Of a stretch of DNA of 64,000 nucleotides, positions 32,541 through 42,888 are shown one piece after another. Each line of letters opens with the position of its first letter. Positions within the stretch are counted from its first letter, which is position 1. Under the pieces are notes generated by a model. It was not told where the DNA came from. It searched no databases and was given only the letters and a program-made list of their open reading frames with translations. A program made the translations under genes and the position numbers. Source of the stretch: Rhizoclosmatium globosum (Eukaryota; Chytridiomycota; Chytridiomycetes; Chytridiales; Chytriomycetaceae); NCBI GenBank assembly GCA_002104985.1, contig MCGO01000047.1, positions 124,001 to 188,000 of the forward strand. Reading direction: 5' to 3'.

Positions 32541-32868
32541 TTCAAGTTCACTGTATGAGGCAAGTATTCTTGCTCCCCTTCACCTACTCTCTCGCGTTCG
32601 CCAATATGCTCGGGCCACCTCATTGACTCCTGGCGGCGCCTCTGTGTAGTATCCTGAGCTACATATGACCGTCTTATATCGGAAGAGGGTCAACGGAATA
32701 GCTTCTCTAGTGGAGCCAAAGTGAACTATTGGATGGATCGAGCCTGGTGCGAAGAGCGCCGGGCCTTTCTGTTGGTGCTGTTGATTAGCCCCTCATGAGC
32801 ATTTCCCACACTGACTTCATATGACAAGCTCTTTTCGTTCGTTGATACTAACACTTGATTTCTAATAG
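32541..32868 (+). repeat. Tandem duplication, unit 2
   Basis: It repeats unit 1 with scattered substitutions (for example CTTTTCTAG to CTTCTCTAG) and a shortened pyrimidine run before AATAG. The TACTAAC branch site is kept. Confidence 0.8.
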
Positions 32869-33149
32869 GTCTGATCAAATTGAGCCTGGTTTCCTATTTC
32901 TCTTTTCCCTCATTTCTCTATTTATGAACACAATATTTTGTTCTGAAATAATTGATTCTTTGTTTTCTTACTTTTGTGTCCAATCAATGTACGCGATTCC
33001 TTACTTCACTGCTCAAAGAGTGAATGATGAACATAGTGTTATTGTAGGGGAAATCGACGAGCGCGCAAAGTGCATGCTAAGGCTCTTGGTGTTAGTAAAG
33101 GTGGGCTGTCAAGACTCAAGAAGGTGTCGACCGCGATTCTGACTATGTA

Positions 33150-33397
33150 CTCCCATAGTTTTCTCGCCAGATGTCGTGGAACAATCTGTTTGGATGGCAA
33201 TGTCAAGCGACGAACAGGTCCAATGGGTTAAGGACGCCAAGAAGGATGCTGCGAAACGAAATCACGAGTCAGCTCTCCGGGCCACAGCAGTCACGAAGCG
33301 AGCAGTTGTGAAAGGCATTTTCGAAGCTCAAAAGGATGTCGACTGGGACGATGAGTTGGTTGAGAAAATAGTTGGTATGATCATGGTTGAGAAATGA
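33150..33397 (+). CDS. Possible last exon of an unidentified gene
   Basis: After a CCATAG acceptor-like site the frame reads FSPDVVEQSVWMAMSSDEQ and a Lys/Ala-rich helix to the stop at 33397. Composition is protein-like (charged, helical), but no ATG fits and no family is recognised. It may belong to the locus with the tandem duplication upstream. Confidence 0.35.
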
Positions 33398-33825
33398 TAT
33401 CAGGCTATTTTAACAAGGTACAACGAAAGCAACTACTGTCGAAAACGAATTAATGAATCTAAGAAGATGTGAAAGGCTCCACAATTATCGCCAAAATCAA
33501 GTTGTTCACATTGCCGAAATGGACGACGAGAAAGATAACGTCTGAGGTTGCTGGAGTACATATTATTGAGCAATAAAACGCGTGGAATTGTTTTTAGCGT
33601 GTCCATTTTCTTTCAACACTTGAGTCTCCCATCAACCAAAGTATGTCTCCTCGTCACCCAACCCTGATTGATTTTAAAACACGTTGAAAGCAATCGGAAG
33701 TGTTTGGATACAAGTATGTGTATTGGTCCTTGTGTCTGGATTTCGGGAACAGAACGCGTGCGCAAAGCAATCAAACTACCATCACCCCAACTCCAGTAAC
33801 TAAACAGTGATTCATTCCCAGATCC
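33398..33825. other. Intergenic; weak antisense frame
   Basis: A minus-strand frame at 33613-33846 (77 codons, with FSYWSWGDGSLIAL) overlaps the start of the next gene and is not supported by anything else. Otherwise no signal. Confidence 0.3.
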
Positions 33826-35110
33826 ATGCTCAATAGGAACGACCATGAATCCGATGAGTTCAGCAGACGGCGTGACGGTGCCCGAAAGAGGAAATCGTCA
33901 GCAGAGGAACACGACGGCCAAGCAAAGAAGGCCAAGGAAGAAGAACAACTGAAGCAATCCAAGGGAGGAAAGAGGAGCTTCTTGATCATTTCTCAAGAAG
34001 AAATGGATGCAATGATCGCGGAGGAGGCGGCTGCAGCGGCAATGGAAGTCGTGGATTTGAGACACAAACCCTTTCGTGTCTTGCCAGCGAAGCCCGCGCT
34101 CCTTAATCCAATCTCCTCAGGTATCCACTTGATTCACAATTCGAACAGTCAATTGCGCCTGTTTTGGGTTTTTGTTTTACGCGCTGACGTCTGCTATGCA
34201 TTGTTGTAGGGATCACCGAATTCTTGTTTCCTTCAAATGAAGCTCTTGATCGTTTGGCCAATGAAACTGCGGTACCATGGCAGTCTAGTCGAAGCCTTGG
34301 ATTCAATAGTGGGACCGAGCCGCTTGTCATTACCCACGTTGAGCCTGAGGTCGACAGTGATGAAGAGGTGCCATTCGAAAGGGGCTTGGGTAAGGGAAAG
34401 ACACCAGCCCGGAGATTAGCAAGTAAGTCAAGCTCTCTAATTTACTGTGTTGAATTCCAAATATGCTGATGCATGCATTTAGACTCCTTTCTTGGACAAA
34501 CGTACAAAGGTGACAGCTGTGCGTGACGATTGATACGATACAATTTTTCAATTTAACTTGAATGCGAGTCGTTTTGTAGAACTAATATTTTAAACATATT
34601 GTAGATGATAATGACGATGATGACGATGATGACATGGATGAAGAGGATTCTGGGAATGACAACGACAACTCCAGCAACAACAGCACGTTTGAGTTTGAGG
34701 GTGAAAATGAGGATGAGGATGAGGGTGACAATGAGTTTGAGGATGAGGGTGAGTTTGAGGATGACGATGATGGTGAGGATGAGGGTGAAGGTGAACATGA
34801 GTATAAGGATGGGGGTTTGGATGAATTTGAGGGTGAGGAAGGGGAAGAGGAAGAAAAGAAGGAGGAGGTAGAAGTCGAGGAGGAGGAGAGCAGACAAGAG
34901 TCTGCCGCAAGTTCTAAGTTTGTTCGAGTTTTAATTCAAAAAAGTGCTAATCTTATTTATTTAGTGAAAACTCATTTGGTTCCTTATCATCAGGAGCCAT
35001 GGAAGAATTGGCGAGCTTGGTGGGGGAAGTGGGCCGCCCTATTTCAAATGATGAATGAAATAAACCCAAATGAAGATATTGAGTTGAGGATTCAAATCAT
35101 GACATCTTGA
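33826..35110 (+). CDS. Acidic, probably nuclear protein of unknown function
   Basis: The N-terminal exon is Lys/Arg/Glu-rich with basic clusters (RRRDGARKRK, AKKAKEEE) that could serve as nuclear localisation signals, and a QEEMDAMIAEEAAAAA helix. An intron near 34121-34209 (GTATCC...TGTAG) leads to GITEFLFPSNEALDRL. A second, near 34422-34603 (GTAAGT...TTGTAG), leads to a very acidic repetitive part made of GATGAG-type codons (34604-34890), and a possible third (34914-34964) precedes the short tail ending at 35110. Joins keep frame. The acidic run is of the kind found in histone chaperones and nucleolar proteins, but no domain confirms that. Confidence 0.5.
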
Positions 35111-35211
35111 GATGCCGCTTCATCTGCAATCGCAAATCGAATCGCGAAAATCCGATTTCGGACATTTCGAAAATTTGCTTGTCGTCCTTATAAAAATTAC
35201 ACCCACCCCTA

Positions 35212-35817
35212 ATGACTTATAAAGCGATTCTTATGAACCTGACGTTTCTGAGATTGGACTACTTATCCCTGACAGGTCCGATTCCTGATGAGTTAGTTGT
35301 CGCAACTTCAAGTCTTGAATCTATCTTAAAACAAATTCAATGGCTGTATATCCCCAAAGATTGGCTCCATGTCGGATCTGACGATTCTTAACCTCAGTTT
35401 CAATGAACTAAGTGGCTTGCTTCCAGACGATTTGCTATCATGTTCACGACTTGAGTCATTGAAGCTTGCGTCAAATAATTTCATAGGACCTCTTCCAAAC
35501 CTATCGAATTAAATTTACAGGAGTATCTTGACGTCGGAAGCAACAAGTTCTCCAGTTCAATGCCTAAACTTCCTCCCAACTTGTACCATCTCGATGTAAG
35601 CTGCAATCAGCTTGGAGGACCCCTGCCTTCATTAATCGGCAGCATATCATCTCTGGAGTACCTGTTTCTGCAATACAACAGGTTTTCGGGCTGTATTCCT
35701 ATGGAATTCGGGAATCTCGGCAATCTTCACGTTGCGAATGCGATTGGTAACAATTTGCATGTTCTTTCGGATGGGACCAAATTGAATTCTCGTGCATGGG
35801 ATTTGTTGGCGCTTTAA
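35212..35817 (+). pseudogene. Degenerate LRR pseudogene
   Basis: Plant-type LRR motifs appear in order but in different frames: LSLTGPIPDEL, then a stop; LTILNLSFNELSGLLPDDLL, then a stop; then LDVGSNKFSSSMPKLPPNL and LFLQYNRFSGCIPMEFGNL to the stop at 35817. There is no F-box start. Several frameshifts make a functional product unlikely. It belongs to the same family as the genes at 6922 and 37489. Confidence 0.75.
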
Positions 35818-36501
35818 TATTCTTGGTTGTACTGGGAACCAAATAGAATGCGTTAACCACTTGAAATATATAAGATTTATGTAAACATATTTTGATTCAA
35901 AGTTTGTGCATTCAGAGAGCAATTGCCTCTATATTACAAATGCGTTTATCGTTGCATAGAGCTTGATGGGACGTTTTGCGCGCGAACTGTTCACTTGTTG
36001 GGCCAGAGTTTTTAGTTGATATACTAAGTAGTCGATTCAGTTCGCGATTGACAATGGTGATATTGTGGTCTTTGCTAAGTCGGCTTGTTTGAGCTCTGAG
36101 GGTGGCTGTTTAGGTGGCACTTTGCTTCCAACGCCACCGCTACTATCAATCTTAGAAAACAGCTTTCTGATGTCTGGCACACAGTTCCAGTGCTTTTCAA
36201 TATTTTTAGCTGAATGAAACCACGATTGGAGAAAGGAAATCTATAACCAAAGGACAACTTGAGGCACTCTAAAACCGCTCGCCTCGAACTGTTACCCATC
36301 AAAATAGCAATAAATATCTGTATACATTAAAACAAAAGGTATTGATTGGTGGCGTGCATGTTCACATGATACAATCCATTACGGTCACGTTATCGCAAAA
36401 ATTGATCCACGCGACCACAATTATTCCAGCAGGTGAGCGCGCCACCGAAAATGGTACATAACGCAGTATGGCTTCCAATTCTCCTCATTCCAAAAACTCC
36501 A
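35818..36501. other. Intergenic, no gene seen
   Basis: About 680 bp of A/T-rich sequence without a supported feature. Confidence 0.4.
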
Positions 36502-36862
36502 ATGCTCCTCTCTCTTGTCCTTACTGCCGCTGCCTTCGTTTCTGCCGCTCCAACCGGCGAGACTCTTCCACACAGTGTCTCCTGGCACTTGAAGGATGGT
36601 GTCAAGAAGCACGAAGCTCTTAACCTTGCTGCAACCTCTGCTCACTTGACCAAACGCTGACAACGCGTGTGTTGCTGCTACTTCCGGTGGTGGTGGTGGT
36701 ACTGCTTGTGCCCACAGCAAGTGTGTTACTGGTGTGGCTTTGAGATCTACTTGTGACGCGTGTGTTGGTAAGATTGTTGCTGCGGACAGTTACTGTGGAA
36801 GCACTTCTTGGGACAGCACTTGTGTTGGAGAAGTCAAGTCCGTCTGTGGAATCACTTGTTAA
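36502..36862 (+). pseudogene. Small Cys-rich secreted protein with an apparent +1 frameshift
   Basis: The ATG at 36502 opens a strong signal peptide (MLLSLVLTAAAFVSAA) and a short propeptide ending LTKR, a Kex2-type site, directly before a TGA. One base on, the next frame continues with a Gly run and a Cys-rich domain to the TAA at 36862: CAHSKCVTG, STCDACV, SYCGSTSWDSTCV and VCGITC, nine cysteines in all. The pattern CxHxxC...CxxCV...DxYC...WDxxCV...CxxxC is one I associate with small secreted bacterial and fungal modules. The break sits exactly at the processing site, so it is either a true lesion, a sequencing error or a missed mini-intron. Function unknown. Confidence 0.65.
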
Positions 36863-37174
36863 ATATTGTGTATCAAAACTTTGTGGTGAACGAATTCTCT
36901 ATGACTTACACTGTCCGAATGGACTACAAATAAAAGAACTGTTTCTTTTAATAAATAATAACTTTAGATTTCAAAAGAGTTCCTCTGCTGTTTATTCCTA
37001 TATAGCTGAATTTTGAAGCTTTGAGTTACCATTTTCTATGCTGACATGGTTTTATATTATATGTTTGCGTGATGGAGAAAGAAAAAATACCGGCATTGTA
37101 CATTATATTATAGGTTGACATTAATTGCAAAAGTGCCCAGTGTGTGTCTTATAATAAACAACAAAATCGTGTGT
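36863..37174. other. Intergenic, no gene seen
   Basis: About 310 bp of A/T-rich sequence between the Cys-rich gene and tRNA-Val; nothing supported. Confidence 0.4.
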
Positions 37175-37248
37175 GGTTCCGTGGTGTAGTTGGTTATCAC
37201 ACCAGTCTAACACACTGGTGGTCCCCAGTTCGAGCCTGGGCGGAGCCA
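37175..37248 (+). tRNA. tRNA-Val (AAC)
   Basis: The acceptor stem GGTTCCG/CGGAGCC pairs with one wobble. The anticodon stem CCAGT/ACTGG encloses CTAACAC (anticodon AAC), with T-arm CCCAG-TTCGAGC-CTGGG. Confidence 0.93.
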
Positions 37249-37488
37249 TTTTTGTGCTAGTGTGTTGTGGATGGGTGCAGTGGCAGTGAGTGTTTGTTGT
37301 GCATTGGAAAGTTTCGATAGAAGTTTTCGTGTTTGAAGGAGACACTGCCAGTGTTCACGCGAAAACAGAATTATATAAGAGAATTTGTGAGATGAATGCT
37401 TCTATTTACCAGACGGAGTTGAGGTGTGTCCGTTTTGTAAGATAACAGAGATGTGATGCAGGCAAACACCCATTACTTCTGCTACCAT

Positions 37489-39075
37489 TTATTCTTGTTT
37501 CAGTGTAAAGCCTTGGTTCATCAACATATCCAATACAGCAACAGAACCAGTCGAAGTCTCATAACTAGAATTAAACGCTATTGGAAGTTCAGTTGACAGC
37601 CCTTCATTCCCTCGTAAATCCAGTGAATATAAATTCACCAACTTTGCCAACCCAGCCGGCACACATCCCGACAATCTATTATTCGCCGATTTCAACAAAG
37701 TCAATCTCCCTAAACACACCACCTCCTCCGGAATCTCTCCTTCCAATACATTATCCGACACATCCAGTTGAATAAGATTCGACAGCAAACAAAGTTCAAT
37801 CGGTATCGGTCCTGAAAACTTATTCTCGTTGAGTTTGAGCACTGCTAGTGACGATAGTTGGCCGAGTTCAGGAGGTATACACCCTGACAACTCGTTTCCT
37901 TCGAGATTTAGGCGGAATAAGCTTACTAAAGTTTTGAAGGAAGGTGGGATGGATCCTGAGAGACAGTTTCGGGCGAGAAAGATTGTTTCAAGGGAAGTAA
38001 GGGTTCCGAGCGTTGAAGGTATTTCGCCGGTTATCTTAGTATCGTTAATGTAGAGGTATTCGAGGCTCGTGAGGTTTCCTATGGATGCGGGGAGTGAGCC
38101 TGAGATGGGAGAGTGGCTGATTCTAAGAGTGTTTTGAGGTTTAGAGATTGGAACGACACTATACGCTCAGTATTCACTAGCTCCGTCTGAAGGCAATGCG
38201 CTCCACTCGTGTTCTCGTCACACATTTACTCTTCCGCGAAGGTTCGTTCGCTATGCTCACTATTTCTATGGCTTCGATTTACGCCTCTCTACTACGTGCT
38301 TCGCATTTCATTACATATTTCACCTAATATGCTGAAGCTTCGAAAGGAACCCAATTTCATGAGGAATCGGACCGGTAAGACGAGTGCGACTCAGAAACAA
38401 GTGTTCCAGATTGATGAGATTTCCGATCGAATTAGGAATGGAACCCGAGAAACCAGTTTTTGAGAGGTTGAGAAACCGAAGGTTGGTCAAGTTTCCGATT
38501 TGGTGTGATAGAGGCCCTACAAGTCCAGGATTCTCTTGCAGGTTTAATGCCTTGAGGAGAGTAAGGTTGAAGAGGGAAGGAGGCAGGTCGCCGTAGAGGT
38601 TTGTACTCTTGAGGTGCAGCTGTTCAAGGTTTGAGAGGCGACCGATTGACAAGGGCAAGTCTCCTCCCACAGTAAAGTTGTCATCCATCTTCAAGGTGTT
38701 GAGTTTCGAGCACCATCTAATTGCATATGGGATTGGGCGAGAGAGGGAGAGACCATGCACTGGATCTTCGCTGCACTCAATTGATTTAAGAGAATGAAGG
38801 CGCATTTGAGCATACAGACGTTGGTGGGCGGGAGGCCATTCGTCCCAAAACTGTTTAAACTCATGGTCTGCAACGGATAACCCCATACAGCCTCCAACTG
38901 AGGTATAGGCACTCTTTGTGGTAACAAATCGGGACAGATTCATTGCAATAAACTGTGAGTCCCTGAGACAGATTCGAAATCGACGTGACAGCAGTTGGCA
39001 GATGGCAGTGTGTATCGGTTTCAAGAAGGAGAAGATGAGCTGGAGCAGTTCAGTTGGAAGTTGGTCGAGTTGCAT
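37489..39075 (-). CDS. F-box/leucine-rich-repeat protein, 461 aa, two exons
   Basis: The N-terminus is a recognisable F-box (LPTELLQLIFSFLKPIHTAICQLLSRRFR), followed by about ten plant-type LRRs (LxxLxLxxTxLxGxIPxxIGxL). The coding is split by a 201-nt intron (38123-38323, GTGAAA...CTTAG): joining 39075-38324 to 38122-37489 gives 462 codons in frame, and the repeat reads through (SKLQHIRISHSPISGSLP). An F-box suggests a role as a Skp1-Cullin-F-box ligase adaptor with the LRRs binding substrate; this is inferred from domain logic. It is the only intact member of the LRR family in the window. It shares a 73-bp divergent promoter region with PSMG2. Confidence 0.82.
38123..38323 (-). repeat. AGCGA-rich element in a 201-nt LRR-gene intron
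   Basis: The sense strand contains AATGCGAAGCACGTAG, GCCATAGAAATAGTGAGCAT (18 of 20 bases as in the ORC1 intron) followed by AGCGAACGAAC, and GAGAACACGAGTGGAGCGC, which recalls the ORC1 intron's CACGAGCGGAGC. The length is near the ORC1 intron's 205 nt. Confidence 0.65.
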
Positions 39076-39148
39076 TTGTCAAAGTTCTTTTCTGATTTCA
39101 TTTGTTTGTTTAGCAGCCGCGTCTCCCTTCCAAACAACTTCCCAAACA

Positions 39149-40432
39149 ATGCACACTTCATTCAAAGCCTCCCGCCCAGGCCTTCCACTTCTCCTTGTAA
39201 GGCCCTCCTCCTTTTATGCTCCACCACAAGCACAACCCCAAGCAGCTGTGACTAAACAGACGCCATCGCAGGCGGCGCCGGGCTCAATTGGACACGTTGC
39301 CTCGCTCGCCGTCGATGTGATTGCCGCGAACTCGGTCGTTGAGGCAACACGTGTCGCTGCCTCGGCCTTTGTGAAGCCGCTTGTTTGCTGCGATGCCGCC
39401 TCGCTTTCGCTGAAAACTAAGTTGGATGCCGCGATCCAGATTGCTGAAACAAAAGACGCTGTGGTGCTGCTCTTTCGATCGCAGGTCTTTGAGGTGACTG
39501 ACGCTCTTGGTTACTACATTAATAATACGCTTTATTAATTGGCGAGACCGGGTGCAGGGCCATCAACGAAAGTTTGCAGATGAATTGGTTGCGTGGATCA
39601 AGGAAAACCAGTTCTCGTCCGTTGTTTTACTCTCTTCTTTTGATGCTTTCAAACGCACGGATGCCCAGATTCAGTCTGACTCTTTGTTGCGTTTTCTTTC
39701 TACTCCAGCTCCACTAGAGTCTCCATTCGCTCAACAGTGCTCAAGTACCCTCAATTGGATTCAACTCGAACAATTCAAAAGAGACGAGGAAATGAAGGAT
39801 GGTCGCCAGTTTCCTATTGATGGGGGATTGACCGATGCTCTTTGGTCGCGTCTTGTCGAGTACTCTATCCCGACTCTCCTAGTTTCCATGTTTGTCCCCG
39901 AAGATGGATGTATGTGTTTTATCTGCGAGTAGTGCGAAGTGCATTGATTAGTGAGGTTACGAGTGGAGTTCTGTTGTTACCACGTGAATCTAGTTAGTTA
40001 CTGGACTTAAGTGAGCGCCAGCGAACAAACTGTCATGAAGCGAACGAGTGGTACGAAGCGAATTGTCGAGTGAGTTCATGAGCGTAGCTCTGTTCTCTTC
40101 AGGCGAATCCAGTTATTTAGTGCGCTTTAGTGAGCGCCAGCGAACAAACTGTCATGAAGCGAACGAGTGGTACGAAGCGAATTGTCGAGTGAGTTCATGA
40201 GCGGAGCTCAGTTCTCTTCAGGCGAATCCAGTTGTTTATTGCGCGTTAGTGAGCGCCAGCGAACAAACTGTCGTGAAGAAAACGCCGGAGTGATAAATAC
40301 ACTGACACTTTAAAATACACAGTCCACTTTCAGCAAGCCATGTACCTTGCCAAGTCAGTAAACCAATTGGTCAACTTTGGAAAGTCTGGTAACTTAATTC
40401 TTTTGTTATTCCCGGAGATCACTGTTGACTGA
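39149..40432 (+). CDS. PSMG2: Proteasome assembly chaperone 2, 268 aa, three exons
   Basis: PSMG2 (PAC2) pairs with PAC1 to build the proteasome alpha ring. Exons 39149-39493, 39558-39909 and 40323-40432 join in frame to 268 residues, close to the family's usual length. Landmarks are GSIGHVASLAVDVIAA (the family's VGNVGQLAVDLI region), AVVLLFRSQVFEG, FADELVAWIKENQFSSVVLLSS and FKRTDAQ. The last exon, QQAMYLAKSVNQLVNF, forms the C-terminal helix. The second intron is 413 nt and almost filled by tandem repeats, against 64 nt for the first. A diverged copy of the last exon and 3' flank lies at 51583-51834. Confidence 0.85.
39910..40322 (+). repeat. 413-nt PSMG2 intron carrying 119-bp tandem repeats
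   Basis: The unit GTGAGCGCCAGCGAACAAAC... starts at 40011, 40130 and 40249, an exact 119-bp period, with a partial earlier copy from about 39961. Units contain GAAGCGAACGAGTGG and TACGAAGCGAATTG. Similarity between the central units is nearly complete. The motif GTGAGCGCCAGCGAA recurs in the JMJD7 intron. Confidence 0.85.
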
Positions 40433-40677
40433 TACCATTTGGGTTCAGATGAGTGGAAGATCCCGTACTCATGGCACGACGCTGCATTAACAACTGTCAC
40501 TGCGACGGCTCTTTATACCTGATCTATTTACAATTGTTTGGAAGAGGAAATATAGTGTATGTATTTGAATTCTATGCTTTTTTATAAGTCGTGCAGTCTG
40601 AATTTGTTTATGGAGAGGTCTTTGAGGTTGATTTTGACCAAAAATATTCTCCTTAATTCATGTTTGAATATGCTTGG

Positions 40678-42503
40678 TCAAATGCAATATCGTTTTAAAG
40701 CTTCGTTCAGAATCCTCTGTTCCTCTGTCCTCACAATGAGCGCCCAACGTTTTGGACTGTAGTTCTTCGTCGCCTAAATAACACTTTAATGAACGATGTC
40801 AAGAAATTTATACTTACAATCGCTTCTTGCAGTTCGGTCAATTCTTGTTCGATATGCACAGATTCATAACGCGACACACGATGCAGAGCCAGGGATCTTA
40901 AAACGGTGATGATATGCCGAATATCTGGTCTCAACGTTGAATTGACAGATTTTGAGCTCTTAATCGTTCCATCTGCAGGTGTCGCCGACCACGACAACAG
41001 TTCATTTTCAACAATATGTCGGATGTACTTCAAGACAGCGTCTTCGCTTTTCGTGAAAACTTGGAAGGCTTTTGAGTTCAGGAATGCGATTTGAAGGAAC
41101 GCAAGGAGATGAGTAGACGCCTTTCCGTTGTTTGAAAAGTTGAACAAGTCAGGCGGTTGTTGTATGAATTGGTCCACTGCGGAATCTTCACCACCCTCGT
41201 CGTCATCACCCCAGTTAATTTCTTCTTCGATTTGAGAGTCTTTCTTGTTGTGAATGATGTAATCGACAGCTTTCTGTCCAACTTGATTCCAAAACCGGCA
41301 CCGTTCCACCAACACATTCGCGCCTATGATATTCATAACGGTCGCACACAAGTGTTCCAAGTCGACTTGAACATTGTTATTCGGGTTATTTATCTCCGCG
41401 AAACCATACAGATTCAGTAGCTTGGAATTCGAGTGGTTTCCGTATGTATTGAATATTTCCGTATTTGGTTTCACAGAGTGTATCATGGTGATTTTCAAAG
41501 AGTCTTCGGATGCTGGTTCGTCGGAGTTTCTCTTGCGCGGGCTTGACTCTGCAGGTTTGGCTTTTCCACCTGCCAACTCTGGAACTGCTTCATCCAAATG
41601 ATACAACCAATCAACATCTTCCGTCTCACTATCAGTTTCCATGCCATCCGAATCTTCCCCGCAACAACCACCATTAGGATCGTGTTCATGGTGCGGATCC
41701 AACATCTCATCATCAGAATCCAAACACCCACAAGTACCTTCAACAGCCCCACAGTCCTCACATACATCACCACCGCCTTTAATATGAATAGTTTCAGCCC
41801 CGCTTTTGTGGTTGAATAGATCCGCGAATGGGACCAAAGCCTCTCCATGAAAAGCGTCAACGAGAAACGCACGAGACGTGACAATAGTAATACACTCCAT
41901 AAACTCTTTCCGCCACTCCCCCGCACTTCGCCTTGGAAATACGATCGGGTGAGATTCAATGAACGGGAACACATGTTCATCAAAATCGGAATCAAGACAC
42001 GATTTATCTTCTTCGATTGTCAAGTCAGTTGGAGACAGCAGTTTTGTTGATTCCGCGTCCCAGAACAAGGGTGTTTGCGCGTGGGTGGGTAGGGATGCGA
42101 TGTAACTTGACCAAGGCGTTCCGTTTCCTTGGTGTAGTTGGGACCGTTCGAAGAGGAGTGCGATGGATAGGGCGAGGGTTCCTGTGAATCCTGCTTCTTC
42201 TGATTGTGTTGTGTTAGGGAAGGGTCAAGGCAAGATGTTTCTTTTACCAATCAGGTTCGAGATTCCGCTGTTCCGTGCAGACAAGCACGCTGTTTTTGGA
42301 ACAGTGCCAATGACGGTGTTGGTGGGAATGGCTTCTGAGTTGGTTGTGACGTGAAACTCTGATGTGGGTGAACAGTGGATCTTCATCATTCGACTGTCAT
42401 ATTCAATCTTTTGGTCTTTGAACCATTGAAGAAGTGAGTCTTTGGATGGTGAATGATGTGACTTTGCTCTCAGAGCAGCTGTTAATGGTTTTTTGGGGCT
42501 CAT
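40678..42503 (-). CDS. SET-domain lysine methyltransferase (SETD6/RKM4-like), 575 aa
   Basis: Exons 42503-42248, 42193-40818 and 40773-40678 (introns 54 and 44 nt) give 576 codons including stop. The N-terminal part has the split-SET start (LLQWFKDQKIEYDSRMMKI) and PKTACLSARNSGISNLI. The SET core includes SRAFLVDAFHGEALVPFADLFNHK, followed after an acidic, Cys-rich insert (CEDCGAVEGTCGC) by EIFNTYGNHSNSKLLNLYGF, the cofactor-binding NxYG-type motif. The C-terminal half fits the Rubisco-methyltransferase-type substrate-binding domain. Such enzymes methylate lysines of ribosomal and other non-histone proteins; the substrate here is unknown. I chose the ATG at 42503 rather than 42536 because it gives the more usual short N-terminus. 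Confidence 0.85.
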
Positions 42504-42888
42504 TTCTACAGGTTGGGCATAAAAAAGTAAAATCAATATATAGTCACGATAAACAATTTAACTTAGATACTTATCGAAGCAATAGAGACCATAGGAACCC
42601 TAGGAACCATAGGAGAGACTCTTATTCTTTGATTTCAAAGGAATATTCCAAACGTTTAAGTAATCGAAGAGACTATCCACAAGCAATAGAGTTCACTCTC
42701 TTTCTTCAATAAACCCCTGACTAATATCACTGACATGAGATGTCAGTCGGATATCGGGATTTTTGAAGCCCGGTCATGTGAAAAAACAACAAAGTCACAT
42801 GTCCACTACACCCAGCCACACTCCAAACCGCTCCAATAACCACCAAACCCCTTATTTTCTCCCTTCTGAAAAACGTTGACGCCTTCAA
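42504..42888. other. Intergenic upstream of the LPMO-like gene
   Basis: About 385 bp. A short CCATAGGAACC/CCCTAGGAACC direct repeat lies near 42588-42612. No gene is seen. Confidence 0.4.

Noticed and set aside
33613..33846. Minus-strand 77-codon gene
   Set aside because: Overlaps the start of the acidic-protein gene, no homology or splice context.
34553..34910. Minus-strand His/Pro- or Leu/Ile-rich proteins opposite the acidic repeat
   Set aside because: They are mirror readings of GATGAG codon runs.
37489..39075. Treating this LRR gene as a pseudogene because of stops around 38.15-38.33 kb
   Set aside because: A 201-nt GT-AG intron (38123-38323) joins both parts in frame and keeps the LRR consensus.
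39910..40300. CRISPR-like array from the 119-bp repeats
   Set aside because: Units are contiguous tandem repeats without short repeat/unique spacer structure, in a eukaryotic intron.
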